Assembly (NCBI GenBank): GCA_963576735.1
Contig: OY755171.1
Coordinates: forward strand, 14,074,001-14,138,000
DNA: 64,000 nucleotides
Source: Bedellia somnulentella
Taxonomy: Eukaryota; Arthropoda; Insecta; Lepidoptera; Bedelliidae
Direction of reading: 5' to 3'
Position numbers and translations under genes: made by a program. The notes under the pieces are model-generated. The model ran no database searches and was not told the DNA's origin. It saw nothing but the letters and a program-made list of their open reading frames with translations. Shown in pieces: positions 1 through 10,551 of this stretch. Position 1 is the stretch's first letter, and each line of letters opens with the position of its first letter.

Positions 1-198
1 TTTACACGTTCAAGTAGTGTTTGCGTTTCCTACCTCCGAATTTTTAACTAATTCGGACGGCCATTTGTCGACCTTTTCAGATAGAATGAAAATGTTGGAA
101 ACGCCTAACTCACATAATTCAATGTTTTTGACATGAATTCCTCATGTGGGGATTATTACTTATAAATAAAAGATGTTATTAAAGGAAAGAAAAATTTC

Positions 199-271
199 GA
201 CACTGGCGGGGTTCGAACCCGCGACCTTCGGGTATACGCCCCCGTCGCTCTGCCAACTGAGCTACAGTGTC
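199..271 (-). other. tRNA-like sequence, trl array unit 1
   Basis: Read on the minus strand this 73-mer has a perfect 7-bp acceptor pairing (GACACTG/CAGTGTC), a D arm GCTC/GAGC with an A-box-like TAGCTCAGTTGGCAGAGC, and a T arm GCGGG/CCCGC around TTCGAAC. The anticodon stem is only 4 bp (CGGG/CCCG) with an 8-nt loop GGCGTATA, so no standard anticodon position can be assigned. It is better regarded as the tRNA-derived head of a repeat than as a working tRNA gene. Confidence 0.75.
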
Positions 272-516
272 AGTTGGCATCCAGCGCGAAATTCCTCTAT
301 CCTTTGTTTCTTTTTTTTTACACGTTCAAGTAGTGTTTGCGTTTCCTACCTCCGAATTTTTAACTAATTCGGACGGCCATTTGTCTACCTTTTCAGATAG
401 AATGCAAATGTTGGAAACGCCTAACTATCACATAATTCAATGTTTTTGACATGAATTCCTCATGTGGGGATTATTACTTATAAATAAAAGATGTTATTAA
501 AGGAAAGAAAAATTTC

Positions 517-589
517 GACACTGGCGGGGTTCGAACCCGCGACCTTCGGGTATACGCCCCCGTCGCTCTGCCAACTGAGCTACAGAGTC
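517..589 (-). other. tRNA-like sequence, trl array unit 2
   Basis: Same 73-nt tRNA-like core as unit 1, with one substitution in the acceptor strand (CAGAGTC on the plus strand in place of CAGTGTC), which breaks one acceptor base pair. Confidence 0.72.
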
Positions 590-833
590 AGTTGGCATCC
601 AGCGCGAAATTCCTCTATCCTTTGTTTTTTTTTTTTACACGTTCAAGTAGTGTTTGCGTTTCCTACCTCCGAATTTTTAACTAATTCGGACGGCCATTTG
701 TCTACCTTTTCAGATAGAATGCAAATGTTGGAAACGCCTAACTATCACATAATTCAATGGTTTTGACAAGAATTCCTCATGTGGGGATTATTACTTATAA
801 ATAAAAGATGTTATTAAAGGAAAGAAAAATTTC

Positions 834-906
834 GACACTGGCGGGGTTCGAACCCGCGACCTTCGGGTATACGCCCCCGTCGCTCTGCCAACTGAGCTAC
901 AGTGTC
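834..906 (-). other. tRNA-like sequence, trl array unit 3
   Basis: Identical in structure to unit 1, with intact acceptor, D and T stems and the same irregular 8-nt anticodon loop. Confidence 0.75.
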
Positions 907-1151
907 AGTTGGCATCCAGCGCGAAATTCCTCTATCCTTTGTTTCTTTTTTTTTACACGTTCAAGTAGTGTTTGCGTTTCCTACCTCCGAATTTTTAATT
1001 AATTCGGACGGCCATTTGTCTACCTTTTCAGATAGAATGCAAATGTTGGAAACGCCTAACTATCACATAATTCAATGTTTTTGACATGAATTCCTCATGT
1101 GGGGATTATTACTTATAAATAAAAGATGTTATTAAAGGAAAGAAAAATTTC

Positions 1152-1224
1152 GTCACTGGCGGGGTTCGAACCCGCGACCTTCAGGTATACGCCCCCGTCG
1201 CTCTGCCAACTGAGCTACAGTGTC
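1152..1224 (-). other. tRNA-like sequence, trl array unit 4
   Basis: Same core. One acceptor base is changed (GTCACTG on the plus strand) and one variable-loop base differs (CTTCAGG for CTTCGGG). Confidence 0.72.
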
Positions 1225-1360
1225 AGTTGGCATCCAGCGCGAAATTCCTCTATCCTTTGTTTCTTTTTTTTTTACACGTTCAAGTAGTGTTTGCGTTTCC
1301 TACCTCCGAATTTTTAACTAATTCGGACGGCCATTTGTCTACCTTTTCAGATAGAATGCA

Positions 1361-2080
1361 AAACCTTGTCCTGTCTTGTTTTTTCTTTATGTGAGCGTTA
1401 AAATCTACCTCTGTACCAAATTTCAGCTCTCTAGGTCTATGGGAAGTACTAGTTCTATTTTGATGATCAGTGAGTCAGTCAGTGTCGAAAATGCGAAACT
1501 TTGCATTAGCTTAACTTCGGAATTAATTGATTTACCGACTTGAAATTTTGGATTTCAAGTGTGTGATTACGAATTTGAAGGTGACATAAATTTCAGCATT
1601 TTAATCCTATCCAGAGGTTCTCGAATGGGGCCCTGAAAATGCGGCGAAACGGTTCCAGAAGAGGATGGTACGGCAGTGTTTGCTTCGCGCTCGACTTGGC
1701 GGGGCGGGGGCACGGCAGTGCGTAGATTTATATCACCCTGGTACTCGTATGTCACGGAAACGGATAAAAATCGACAACATTTTGTACCAAATTTCTAAGT
1801 TTTTTTACCACTAGATGTTTTTATACTAACGAAAATTTTACAACTGCTTACCAACCCTTTATAAAGATTAGTTGGTCCATGGGTCACACCAAGTAGTCAA
1901 ACTTAATCATTCCCCACCGACCAACTATATAGTTGGTCGGCGGGGAACAGTTTAGTTGGTCGGTTTTGAGTTGCACGGATTAAGTTGGTCGGTGGGGTAT
2001 TCCCCACATATTTATTTTAGCACAGATCAAAGCTAAGTGGAGCTGAGCAATTATTAAAAGTCCGTATTTCTTATATTTAC
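1361..2080. other. Intron or spacer with dispersed repeat and a small palindrome
   Basis: Region 1375-1560 (CTCTAGGTCTATGGGAAGT, then AGTGAGTCAGTCAGTG) has the look of a dispersed insect repeat; I cannot classify it. At about 1910-1948 lies a palindrome CCCCACCGACCAACT/AGTTGGTCGGCGGGG around TATA, and GTTGGTCGG recurs near 1958 and 1984. No exon is supported before 2083. Confidence 0.4.
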
Positions 2081-2082
2081 AG

Positions 2083-5000
2083 ACAAGTGATTCGCCGTAC
2101 CAATCGGATAAAGAAAAGCAACCACCAAAATGTGGCAGACCAAGAAGTGTGTCAATGTTCAATGAGTTTATAGCGAAACCCAAATTAAAACCAGCTTCCT
2201 GGCACCAGTTCAAGCCCCTACCTCCCCCTCCTAAGTAAATAATAAATTATATTATTGCTGTTAGCTATGACCCCACAATCTCTATACTATCAACTCATTT
2301 TATTGATTGCAGGATTTTATCAGACAATAGGCAAAAAACACAACCTTCAGAACTCCAAGTGAAATTATCTTGTTTAAAAAAAAGTATTTGGACAGGAGTA
2401 AGTTCTGATGAAAAAGGACCATTGTCTTGGGGAATATCTAAATTTGCAATGAACTCTTATTTTACGGATAGTGAGGCATTGTTAAGGTAATGAAAAAATA
2501 ATTTAATATTCAAAAGTATAATGAAGTACTGAACTAATATAACATACTTTATGTTAAACAGATCTTGCTCCAAGAAATTGGAGGAGCTAGAATGTGAAAA
2601 ACTGAAAGACAAAAAGGAGAAAAAGAAAAAAAAGACTAAAACTAAAAACAAAATAACCTTAAAGGTGCCAAACTCTATTGAAGGTGCTTTAGAGCCTATT
2701 AACAAATTACCAAAGCCTTGGAAGAAAAAAGGAAAGTAAGTTGATTTAATGTTTCTCTAAACTCCGTGAGCTTAATGTATATTTATTTTTTGCATACATA
2801 CATACTTATGGGTATACCAATGGTTATTAAATCCCTAGAAGGCTTTGGAATAAGAAGTTCCTCAGCCACTTTTTGAGTTGTGTGCAGATAAGATTTAAAA
2901 ACAAAGGTTTTCAGTGGTGGGACTCCAACTGTACATATACATACATACATATACTCACGGCTATAATTCCCTAGAAGGGGTAGCCAGAGCCAAGGAATTA
3001 TAAATACCTCAGCCAATTTTGGAAGTTGAGTGGGGAAAGGCGGTAAAATAAAGGTTTTTGGTGATGGGTCTCCAACTGCATCGCCCAAAAAATCCAATAA
3101 AAAGTCCCAATACCCTTAGTCGCCTCTTACGACACCCGTGGGTAGAAAGGGGTAGCGACATTCTAAGCCGGCACTACACGGCAAACTGTATGACTCCAAC
3201 TGTATTGTTTAAAAATCACTTAAAAAAGCCCTAATACCCTTAAATGCCATTTATGAACACTCATGGGAAGAAAGGGGGCAGTGCTATTCTAAACCAAATC
3301 TACACAGTAAATTATTAATTATTTCATACATACTGTTTTAAGTTTTGACTTCATTTCAGACACCTGCACTCTCTCTTTTTGATAAAAATGTTTTGTTAGT
3401 AGTTGTCCTCATGAGTGATATTACCATTCACATTGCTCTATATATATAAAAATTTCTATGTTTATTGACCTCTTTGAACTTTTGAAACTGTCTTTTATAC
3501 TTTGGGAAACCCTTTTGGAAACTGGGTCAGATTTTTTTTGTGAATTTTTTATCTGCGCCAATAAAAGCTTAAGTTTTTCTATAATTCTTGGTATAATCAT
3601 GTTAACATTCCCTCTTCTACTAACACCATTTCTCACTCAATCACAGAAGCTTATGTAACTCTGAGGGACCTCATTTCTACTGCATTAACTCTGCTCTAAT
3701 GGGTATTTCTCACATATGAAAAAAATAATAAAATTTTTGTAAACATGTTTTTTTCAAAAAAGTATATTGTTTTTCTTATAGATTAGACCAAATGAAGTTC
3801 CCTAAAAATAGTGGCTTAGCTTAATGAAAATGGGAAAAGGGGGAAAAAGGGAGAAAAAGCTACGGTCGCGACTTTTGTAACTACGGTCGCGACTGATTTG
3901 TTAAGAGTTTCATACACGTATGAATACAAATTGTATTGTTTTATGTGTTTGGTTTGTTTAATGCACCGATGTTATATTATAAATAACCTACTTATTTATG
4001 CATTGAAACCTAATGATTTTTAGGCTGCATGAAGTTTATTAGGTACGGTCGCGACAATATCATCTACGGTCTTGAAAATAACAGATACGGTCGCCTAAAT
4101 GGCATGCACGGTCGTGACATTAACAAACAATCCTGACACACAGGTTGTTGTGTTACTATTAAATTCTGTGACAGTAATAAGCCTGTCGCATGGCCACTCT
4201 GGACAAAGTCTTTCCTCACTGATCTACATAACGCTTCTTTGAATTGAGCAATGGCTTGTGGTCTTTACCTGTGTAGTGAACAGAGTAATTCTGAATTATT
4301 TTAATAAAACTACCAATTACATGTATTTTTTTATTATTGCAGTCTGTAAGGTAATATAATCATTCAAAGTATATCATATCATCCATCGTATTTTTTTCTT
4401 GTCTCCTCTTGCGACTTGTATTTGCTTCTTGCTCTACGTTTACGAGCATCTTCTCGTTTTATTCTTCGTTTCTAAAAAAAGATAAGGCATTGTTGTCAGT
4501 AATATAAGTATCATAAAAATAATGAACTAATAAATGCTTCAAAAAGTGTAAAAATAGTATATATAGGTTGTAAAAAAATAGCATGTGAATTGTGTAAATA
4601 TAAAACTTGATGTGAAAACTCTATTTTTCTTTAAATTTATATTGATAAGTAACTCAACTGAAAAATAACTAAGTTTATCAATACCAAAAAAAAATTATTT
4701 AAATATTTTTTTTGTTCATGAAAACCTCATGTGGGGATTATTACTATTCTTTGTTTATTACCAAAAACAATATTAAATATCACCATGACCGTAGGCGTAT
4801 GGCCTAAAACCTAAATGTCTCGACCGTGTTTGTTTTTGTCGCGACCGTAGCAAAAAATTATTGAAAAACCTGCGGTCGAGACACCTATGGTCGCGAAAAT
4901 TTTCGACCATTCCCATCAAAACCTCAAAAAACATGAAGCAAAAGCAACAAAAAAAATTATGCAGTAAGTATACTGCTTTTGACAACATATTACAAAAATT

Positions 5001-8000
5001 TATAAGTAAAACATAAGAACTTACCTTTAAATCCGAAACTACGGTCCACACACGGTATGCTTGACGGATTAAAATATATTACATTTAAATTGAAAAAAAG
5101 TCAGTCAATACAGGATCCCTGCTATCAACGAAAAGACGAATAGATTGGTGATGCCGGGCTAAATAATTAAAAAAAAAGAATACCAGGCAACGACTAATAG
5201 TTTTGATTTACGGGATTTTTTTATCCAGTTCTACGGTCGAGACGCAAAACCTTGCGGACAAAGTTGATGCTGAAATTTTAGTGATATACATAAGAAATAG
5301 CTTAAATATCTATATTAAATAAAGATAAACAACTACAAAAGAAACTATAAGGAAAATAATTTAGCAAAAATGTTATTTTTTTTAATATAAACCTTCATAT
5401 ACACACAATATTTTGGAAAACGGACACGCCACGGTCATGACATTTTGCGTATATTTTTTTTTAAATAAAATAATCTACTATATTTACCATAATATTATTT
5501 ACTGAGCAAAGAAATTTAAATAAGTACGAAACCCTATCAGCAGATACAATTTAAGATTGCTCAGAAAACAAATGCTATTCTTACGCGGACATAGAAAACA
5601 TGTAAGAATAAGAAATACCCTAATGCTTCTTCTGCCACACCCAACATTCCCCGCCACAAATACTCATAAGAGTAAGAACTAAAACACCATAATGCACAAC
5701 AATTTAAAATTTTTGGGGCACTGACTAACTGGCAATCATACCTCATGCACATTTTTAAGTTACAAATAAAATAACTGCCCATTAATGCTGAAATTTATTT
5801 ATTTTCAATAATACCATATTCAATTTTTATACAGTAATATAATACATAATAAACAATAACATATATATATATATATATATACATACATACATACATATAC
5901 TCACGCCATTAATTCCCATTGGGGTAGGCAGAGACTATCGATCGCCACTTCGTACGATCCTGACAAACCTCTCTAGCTTCGTTTACATCCATCAATCTTT
6001 TCATACATGCTCTTTTATTCTTCATACTTCGGACGCCAGCCTTTTTGAGCACACTCTCAATTTGGTCCAAGTGTGTTCTCCGTGGTCGTCCTCTACTAAC
6101 ATTACCATCCACACTAGCTCTATAGATCCCTTTTACCAATTTTCTATCATCCATCCTCTCTATGTGCCCAAACCATCTCAACATTCCTTTTTCTATCTTT
6201 CTTACAATATCATCTTTCACACCACACTTTTCACGAATAACGCTATTTCTCACTCGGTCACACAATCTAACATTACAAATTTTTCTGAGGGACCTCATTT
6301 CTACTGCATTCACTCTGCTCTCATGCTTCTTCTGCCACACCCAACATTCGCTTCCATACATAAGCGTAGGAACAAGAACAGCATCATGCACAGCCATTCG
6401 GGCCTTTTCAGACACCGATTGACTGATCATTAGGCTATTCATTGCTCCATTTACCGCATTACCCTTTTTCACTCTTCTTTCAATGTCTTCATCACATTTT
6501 CCATCCCTTGTAAACAAACTTCCCAGATATACAAACTCCTTCACCTGTTCCACATCCTTACCATCAATCGCAATCACGCATTCTGTCACATCTTCCTGTC
6601 TCTCAAAAACCATCGTTTTGGTCTTATCCACATTCACCCTCATTCCCTTTCTTACAAAAGACTCACATGCAATATTCATCATCTCTTGCAACTCTTCTGC
6701 CGATGATGCAAGTAGCACTTGATCGTCAGCATACAAGAGGCATTTAATGATGAATCCACCCATCCTTAGTCCATAATCACTTTCACGCAACTCTGTCAAA
6801 CAGTCATCCATGAACAAATTGAAGAGCCACGGAGAAGCTACACATCCCTGTCGGACACCCCTAGAGATTCCGAACCAGTCAGTGTTTTCCCCGTTTACTC
6901 TTACACATGCACTAGAATCCTCATAGAGTGATACCAATGCACGTATAAGTTGACTCCCCAAACCGAACTTGGATAACACCTCCCATAAACACTTTCTTAC
7001 CACCCTATCATACGCCTTCTCTAAATCAATGAAGGAGCAATACACCTTTTGGTTCTTAGCTAAGAACTTTTCAGTGATGCTCCTTAGAGAGAAGATTTGA
7101 TCCATACATCCCATTCCTTTCCTAAATCCCGCTTGCACATCCCATATTTTCTCATCAGTTTCATTCATCACTCTTTCAATCAGTACCTTAGCATACAATT
7201 TACCAACAATGCTGAGTAAGCTGATGCCGCGGTAGTTTTTAGCCTCTTGGTGTGACCCCTTTCCTTTATATAGAGGCACAATCACCGCCTTGCACCAGTC
7301 TCGAGGAACTTTGCCACTCGACCAGCATTTTTGGAAAAGGAAGTACAACCAAGAAGCCACCAACCCTTTACCAGCCCTCAGCATTTCGATAGTAATCCTA
7401 TCATACCCTGCCGCCTTCCCTACTTTTCATTGCTTTCATTATTTCTTCCATACTAATCTCACTGTCACTGAAATCACCCATCTCTTCGTTCCAATCAACA
7501 TTACTGTCGATTGGCGAAGAAATGGATGCATCCTCTTTTTCAAACAGTCCCTCAAAATAATTCTTCCATACCCGTTTCATGCTACTTTCATCCGTCGCCA
7601 ATTCACCCTGTTCATCTCTTATTACACTCACTCTCGTGTTTTGGGAAACTCCCTTTTCCTTCCGGATATACTTCCAGAATAACTTTTGGTTATTATATAT
7701 ATATATATATATATATATAATAAAATACAGTAACTACTTCAGCACCTAGTTCAACACATTGTTATTGAATTAAAACATAGCATTACACATTGTTTTAAAA
7801 TAAAGTATGTACATGATGTCTTTAGATCCTATAAACTGTCAATATTTTAGACTGTTTATAAAGTTTTAAGTTAAAATATAGCATTACAGATTAGTATGCA
7901 CACAATTTTTTTAGATCATATAAGGACAGTTAAAATTTTAGATTGCTTTTTAAGTGTTTATTTTTTTTAATATATCTTTTGTATGTGTAATTAAGAGTTT

Positions 8001-8369
8001 TTTTTTCTATTCTATAGTTTTCTGATATACTATATGCAATAACTATCACATATTGTTCAAAGGTTAAAGCACACAAAATCAGAAAGTTCTACTTATTTCA
8101 ATAATACAAGTTTCACTGAGATACCAAGGAACACTCAAACAGCACAGAAAATAAGTTCAAAAGAACTGAGGAAAGAAAAGTTTCAGCGAAAATCAGCATA
8201 TCAAGTTTCCAGATCTCAAAATAAAAAAAACAAACATGCATCAGATGACAGTGATTCGGAAGAATCATTGATTTCATCCAAAAAGACAAAGGGTCAAAAT
8301 AAAACAACAAAAATAAAGCTGAAGAAAAGTATATCAGATGCCAAATCCAAGACTAAAGGGATCCTGTAA
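2083..8369 (+). CDS. Unidentified lysine-rich protein, 3' exons
   Basis: Four exons fit in one frame: 2083-2234, 2313-2486, 2562-2735 and 8063-8369 (stop TAA 8367-8369). Each junction is phase 2 and uses GT/AG borders. The encoded 224-residue C-terminal part starts TSDSPYQSDKEKQPP and contains RPRSVSMFNEFIAKPK, a Trp-bearing segment (SIWTGVSSDEKGPLSWGISK), a Lys-rich tract (residues about 118-140), a conserved-looking ALEPINKLPKPWKKKGK, then a Ser/Lys-rich basic tail ending KSKTKGIL. No known domain is recognised; the basic, low-complexity tail suggests a nuclear protein, which is inference. The 5' exons are outside the window or unrecognised. The last intron (2736-8062) is full of transposons, and the acceptor at 8061-8062 has a weak pyrimidine tract, so exons may be missing there. 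An AATAAA at 8525-8530 is a plausible poly(A) signal. Confidence 0.62.
2793..3310 (-). mobile_element. SINE-A copy split by a second SINE-A
   Basis: An older, diverged SINE-A in minus orientation occupies 2793-2933 and 3192-3310. Its body is interrupted between GACTCCAACTGTA and the copy of that same 13-mer at 3192-3204 by the younger element at 2934-3191. Confidence 0.8.
2934..3191 (-). mobile_element. SINE-A, nested, with 13-bp TSD
   Basis: Full-length SINE-A in minus orientation. The tail (CATA)n TACTCACGGC is at the left and the head TAAGCCGGCACTACACGGCA at the right. The flanking 13-bp direct repeat GACTCCAACTGTA (2921-2933 and 3192-3204) is the target-site duplication and fixes the boundaries. 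Confidence 0.9.
4382..4476 (-). CDS. Possible basic terminal exon inside the transposon
   Basis: On the minus strand TTTTTTTAG is followed by an open frame starting KRRIKREDARKRRARSKYK and ending KKYDG-stop, about 30 codons and highly basic. It lies inside the 3701-5620 element, so if it is real it is more likely the end of a transposase than host coding sequence. No upstream exon could be joined with confidence. Confidence 0.25.
4713..4746. repeat. trl-family end fragment
   Basis: TGTTCATGAAAACCTCATG followed by TGGGGATTATTACT is the outer end of the trl repeat, here without the tRNA-like part and inside the 3701-5620 element. Confidence 0.6.
5861..5905. repeat. (TA)n then (CATA)n microsatellite
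   Basis: A run of TA dinucleotides followed by the (TATG)n tail of the adjacent RTE element on the minus strand. A second (TA)n run flanks the other end at 7695-7722, so the RTE appears to have inserted into an AT repeat. Confidence 0.8.
5885..7690 (-). mobile_element. RTE-clade LINE, 5'-truncated
   Basis: Minus-strand non-LTR retrotransposon ending 3' in GGCGTGAGTATATGTATG. The main frame (7384-5909, 491 aa) is the reverse transcriptase. It has the NYRGISLLS entry region, FIDLEKAYDRV (motif A Asp), GVRQGCVASP (motif B) and LLYADDQVLL (catalytic YADD), then the RTE-type C-terminus with MYGSECWVWQKK, MLRWFGHIERMDD and GRPRRTHLDQIE. The preceding piece (7631-7401, 76 aa) is in another frame. 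One extra A near 7428 separates them, so this copy is broken. The apurinic endonuclease domain expected at the N-terminus is absent; the element stops in an AT repeat near 7690. It sits in the last intron of the lysine-rich gene, antisense to it. Confidence 0.92.
7695..7722. repeat. (AT)n microsatellite
   Basis: AT dinucleotide run at the 5' truncation point of the RTE copy; probably the other half of the AT-repeat target site. Confidence 0.85.
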
Positions 8370-8530
8370 ATTCAAAACTACACTAAAACATGTATATTAT
8401 TATGTGACCAACTTATTAATAATGATAAAAGATTAAAATTTAGGGAAGTATTTGGTAGGATAAAAAATATGATAATGATTGAATACTGATGTTAGATTAC
8501 GCATTTTTTGTAATATATGAATTAAATAAA

Positions 8531-9359
8531 AACTGCAAACAATAATTGTTGTTCATTTTATACACACTTATGAATTTATGATATTGGGTGTCATACCCGT
8601 GATAAGACAAAATTTCTTGAATGGTTCTCAACACCTTTGGGGGTCAAGGCCAATATGTTGGTCATAAAATGGATGCACCCAGAAACAAGTTAATTTACAG
8701 CCATTTAGCATTTTACCAACTTATGACAAGCACGTGCAACCACTTTTGTATATGTCATTAGAATATTGGTAAAGAAATACTTCTTAATACTTAAGTACTT
8801 GAGTAGAAAATAAAGACAGAAGTGATAAAGTGAGGTTATGTTATGATTGTAATACATTTTTTTATTCAAAACTAATTAAAAACTTACCACAGTTTTCAAA
8901 GAATTTCCGCAGCGGCTTTGACTTGGGGTTCTGTATATAGAATGAAAAACACTGGAAATGTTTAAACTTAAAACTAGTATTTAAAAATAAAGTAAAAAAC
9001 TAAGAGAGTAAATTACGCACAGACGGAAAACGATTCAAAACAAATCATCTGTTTTGTTTCGTTTTTGGCAACTTTAAGTGGATGTACCAATGTCCCCTAT
9101 TTTACGAAGAGGTTAGAAAATTAAACCATTATGAATTAGAATAGAAATCCCTTTATTGTACATCTTAAAAAAAAAAATATTTACAAACAACAAATTTTAT
9201 AATCAAATACATCGGCGGTCTCATCACTAAAAGCGCTTCCAAACAACTTTTGGAGATAAGGAAAGACTATAAAATCAAATCATAGTCATGATAGGTAGAT
9301 GTTCATTGTGAAATAATCAATTTATCTTACATGTATTAAACTACATCTCTTGTTTTAAT
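8531..9359. other. Spacer without a supported gene
   Basis: AT-rich. A minus-strand stretch at about 8889-8931 is bounded by AG and GTAAG and could be a 43-nt exon, but no neighbouring exon or start codon supports it. Nothing else recognisable. Confidence 0.35.
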
Positions 9360-9935
9360 TGCAAACTCACAAGATGGAAAATTATGATATAAACAAATTA
9401 AGATGAAAAATTTATTATTTTAATACATTTTTACCATATCCTGAAAATGGATCAAAATGTATATACCAAATGCACATGAATCTTTAGTATATACCATGTA
9501 CATTACAATAGTTTTTAATTCACGTCAATACATGCAGTATTTCCGATGCAGCGACCTCGAGAAGTTCAACCCCGTTTTCAAATCTTCATATATCGCGCGT
9601 ATTTTAATTTTACGTCACAACCCGTGAGCCGGCCGGTCATTGCCACCGCGCAAAGTCGGTCCGTTGGGAATGGTGCGATTGTTTCTTGATTTATTCCTTT
9701 TATATGCTCGTTTACAATACAGTAATATAAATGATAGGTACTTCTGCCAACCCTTACGGGGGTAACTGTGTGAACGTTTGAGTTTTGAGAGTTGAGTTGT
9801 TACAAAAACTTTCTGCCTGATAGCTGAAGTAAAAGCTAAAAACCACTTATTGAAATTGAGAAGAATTAATTTTACAGAGGATTATTGTTGTTGATAATTG
9901 TTTTATATTTTATGGTACTGTCGGCACAGAATAGC
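9360..9935 (+). repeat. Repeat X (second copy at 49490-50022)
   Basis: Long similarity to 49490-50022, for example GTCAATACATGCAGTATTTC, GCAGCGACCTCGAGAAGTT, GAGCCGGCCGGTCATTGCCA and GTTTGAGTTTTGAGAGTTGA occur in order in both. The class is unknown. Near 9735-9785 a short CTGCCAACCCTTACGGGGG stretch recalls the SINE-B 3' end. Confidence 0.7.
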
Positions 9936-10158
9936 TCTAAATCGTTTCTTCACAACGGTAAAAAACGTGACTTAGCAAATTGGTCGCTTTTTCTAGGAGA
10001 ATATTTGACGATGCGCCTGGAGACCCATCACCAATCAACAACAACCTATATTATTCAATCTTTTCCCAACTCAAGTTCCAAATGTAGCTAACAAATGTCT
10101 AATACTGAAGCATTGGCCACCCTTATTTCAGTTTTATAGCCGTGATTATATTTTTATT
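9912..10158 (+). mobile_element. Diverged SINE-A copy
   Basis: Plus orientation. It retains CGGCACAGAATAGC, GGAGACCCATCACCA, a CCCAACTCAAGTTCC block and ends TATAGCCGTGATTATAT. The matching second copy is split between 50022-50066 and 51716-51905. Confidence 0.65.
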
Positions 10159-10413
10159 GCTGTGTAGTGTCAGCTTAGAATAGCACTACCCCATTTTTTC
10201 CGGTGGGTGTACGTAAAAGGCGACTAACGGTAATGGGGCTTTTATATGATTTTTGGGCGATGTGGTTGGAGACCCATCACCGACAACCTTTATTTGACTA
10301 TATTTTCCATACTCAACTTTCCAAAAGTGGTTGAGGAATTTCTTATTCCTCAGCTCTGGCTACCCCTTCTAGGGATTTATAGCCGTATTGGCCGTGATTA
10401 TATGTATGTATGA
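10159..10413 (+). mobile_element. SINE-A copy
   Basis: Starts GCTGTGTAGTGTCAGCTTAG and ends with GGCCGTGATTATATGTATGT; joined directly to the preceding diverged copy. Confidence 0.85.
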
Positions 10414-10551
10414 TTAAACTTTTATTTTTATATTTTAGTGGCTTTTGATAGTCTCTTTTCTTCCTTTGATAATCTCCTAACTTTTATTTTTATATTTCAG
10501 TGGCTTTAGATAATAGTTAAGAATAATAGACACATACAAAAACTTTGATAA

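Larger units (their letters stand above)
1..1360 (-). repeat. trl tandem array, ~317-bp unit with tRNA-like core
   Basis: About four and a quarter head-to-tail units, counting the phase marker TTTACACGTTC at about 1, 317, 634, 952 and 1271 (spacing 316-319 bp). On the minus strand each unit reads: tRNA-like 73-mer, ATTTTTCTTTCC stretch, an AATAATCCCCACATGAGG block, a spacer, then a pyrimidine tract. Units differ by only a few substitutions, so the array is young or homogenised. It ends about 1360 where the sequence becomes AACCTTGTCC. The apparent short reading frames are just this repeat read through. Solo copies lie near 22506, 30073, 38806 and 47558. Confidence 0.93.
3701..5620. mobile_element. 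DNA transposon with ACGGTCGCGAC internal motifs
   Basis: A 1,920-bp insertion in the RTE fragment. Both ends carry GGGTATTTCT as an inverted repeat (3701-3710 and 5611-5620), and TAAT is duplicated at 3697-3700 and 5621-5624. If the ends are taken one base inward, the duplication is the 6-mer CTAATG. The interior carries at least 14 variants of ACGGTCGCGAC, in clusters of both orientations (3862-4110; 4787-4900; 5040, 5231, 5434). A possible minus-strand terminal exon lies at 4382-4476. The superfamily is not assigned; dense subterminal motifs recall CACTA-type transposase-binding repeats, but the short ends and TSD do not prove that. Confidence 0.72.
3560..5710 (-). mobile_element. RTE LINE fragment interrupted by a 1.9-kb element
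   Basis: 3560-3700 (GAGGGACCTCATTTCTACTG) and 5621-5710 (CTTCTTCTGCCACACCCAAC) match adjacent parts of the RTE copy at about 6230-6395. They are therefore two halves of one degenerate RTE fragment split by the element at 3701-5620. Weaker similarity extends left to about 3410. Confidence 0.8.

Noticed and set aside
199..271. Functional tRNA genes in the array
   Set aside because: The anticodon stem is 4 bp with an 8-nt loop, so no anticodon can be placed; solo copies are decayed. Kept as tRNA-like only.
173..1084. Repeated 60-91 codon open frames
   Set aside because: They read through the tRNA-like core and the spacer of the trl tandem repeat on its non-tRNA strand; identical frames recur only because the repeat recurs.
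6062..6722. Plus-strand open frames opposite the RTE
   Set aside because: They are the complement of the reverse-transcriptase frame; no signal of their own.
8889..8931. Possible 43-nt minus-strand exon joining the basic exon at 4382-4476
   Set aside because: The two would share a frame, but 4382-4476 lies inside a transposon inserted in an RTE fragment, and no start exon was found.
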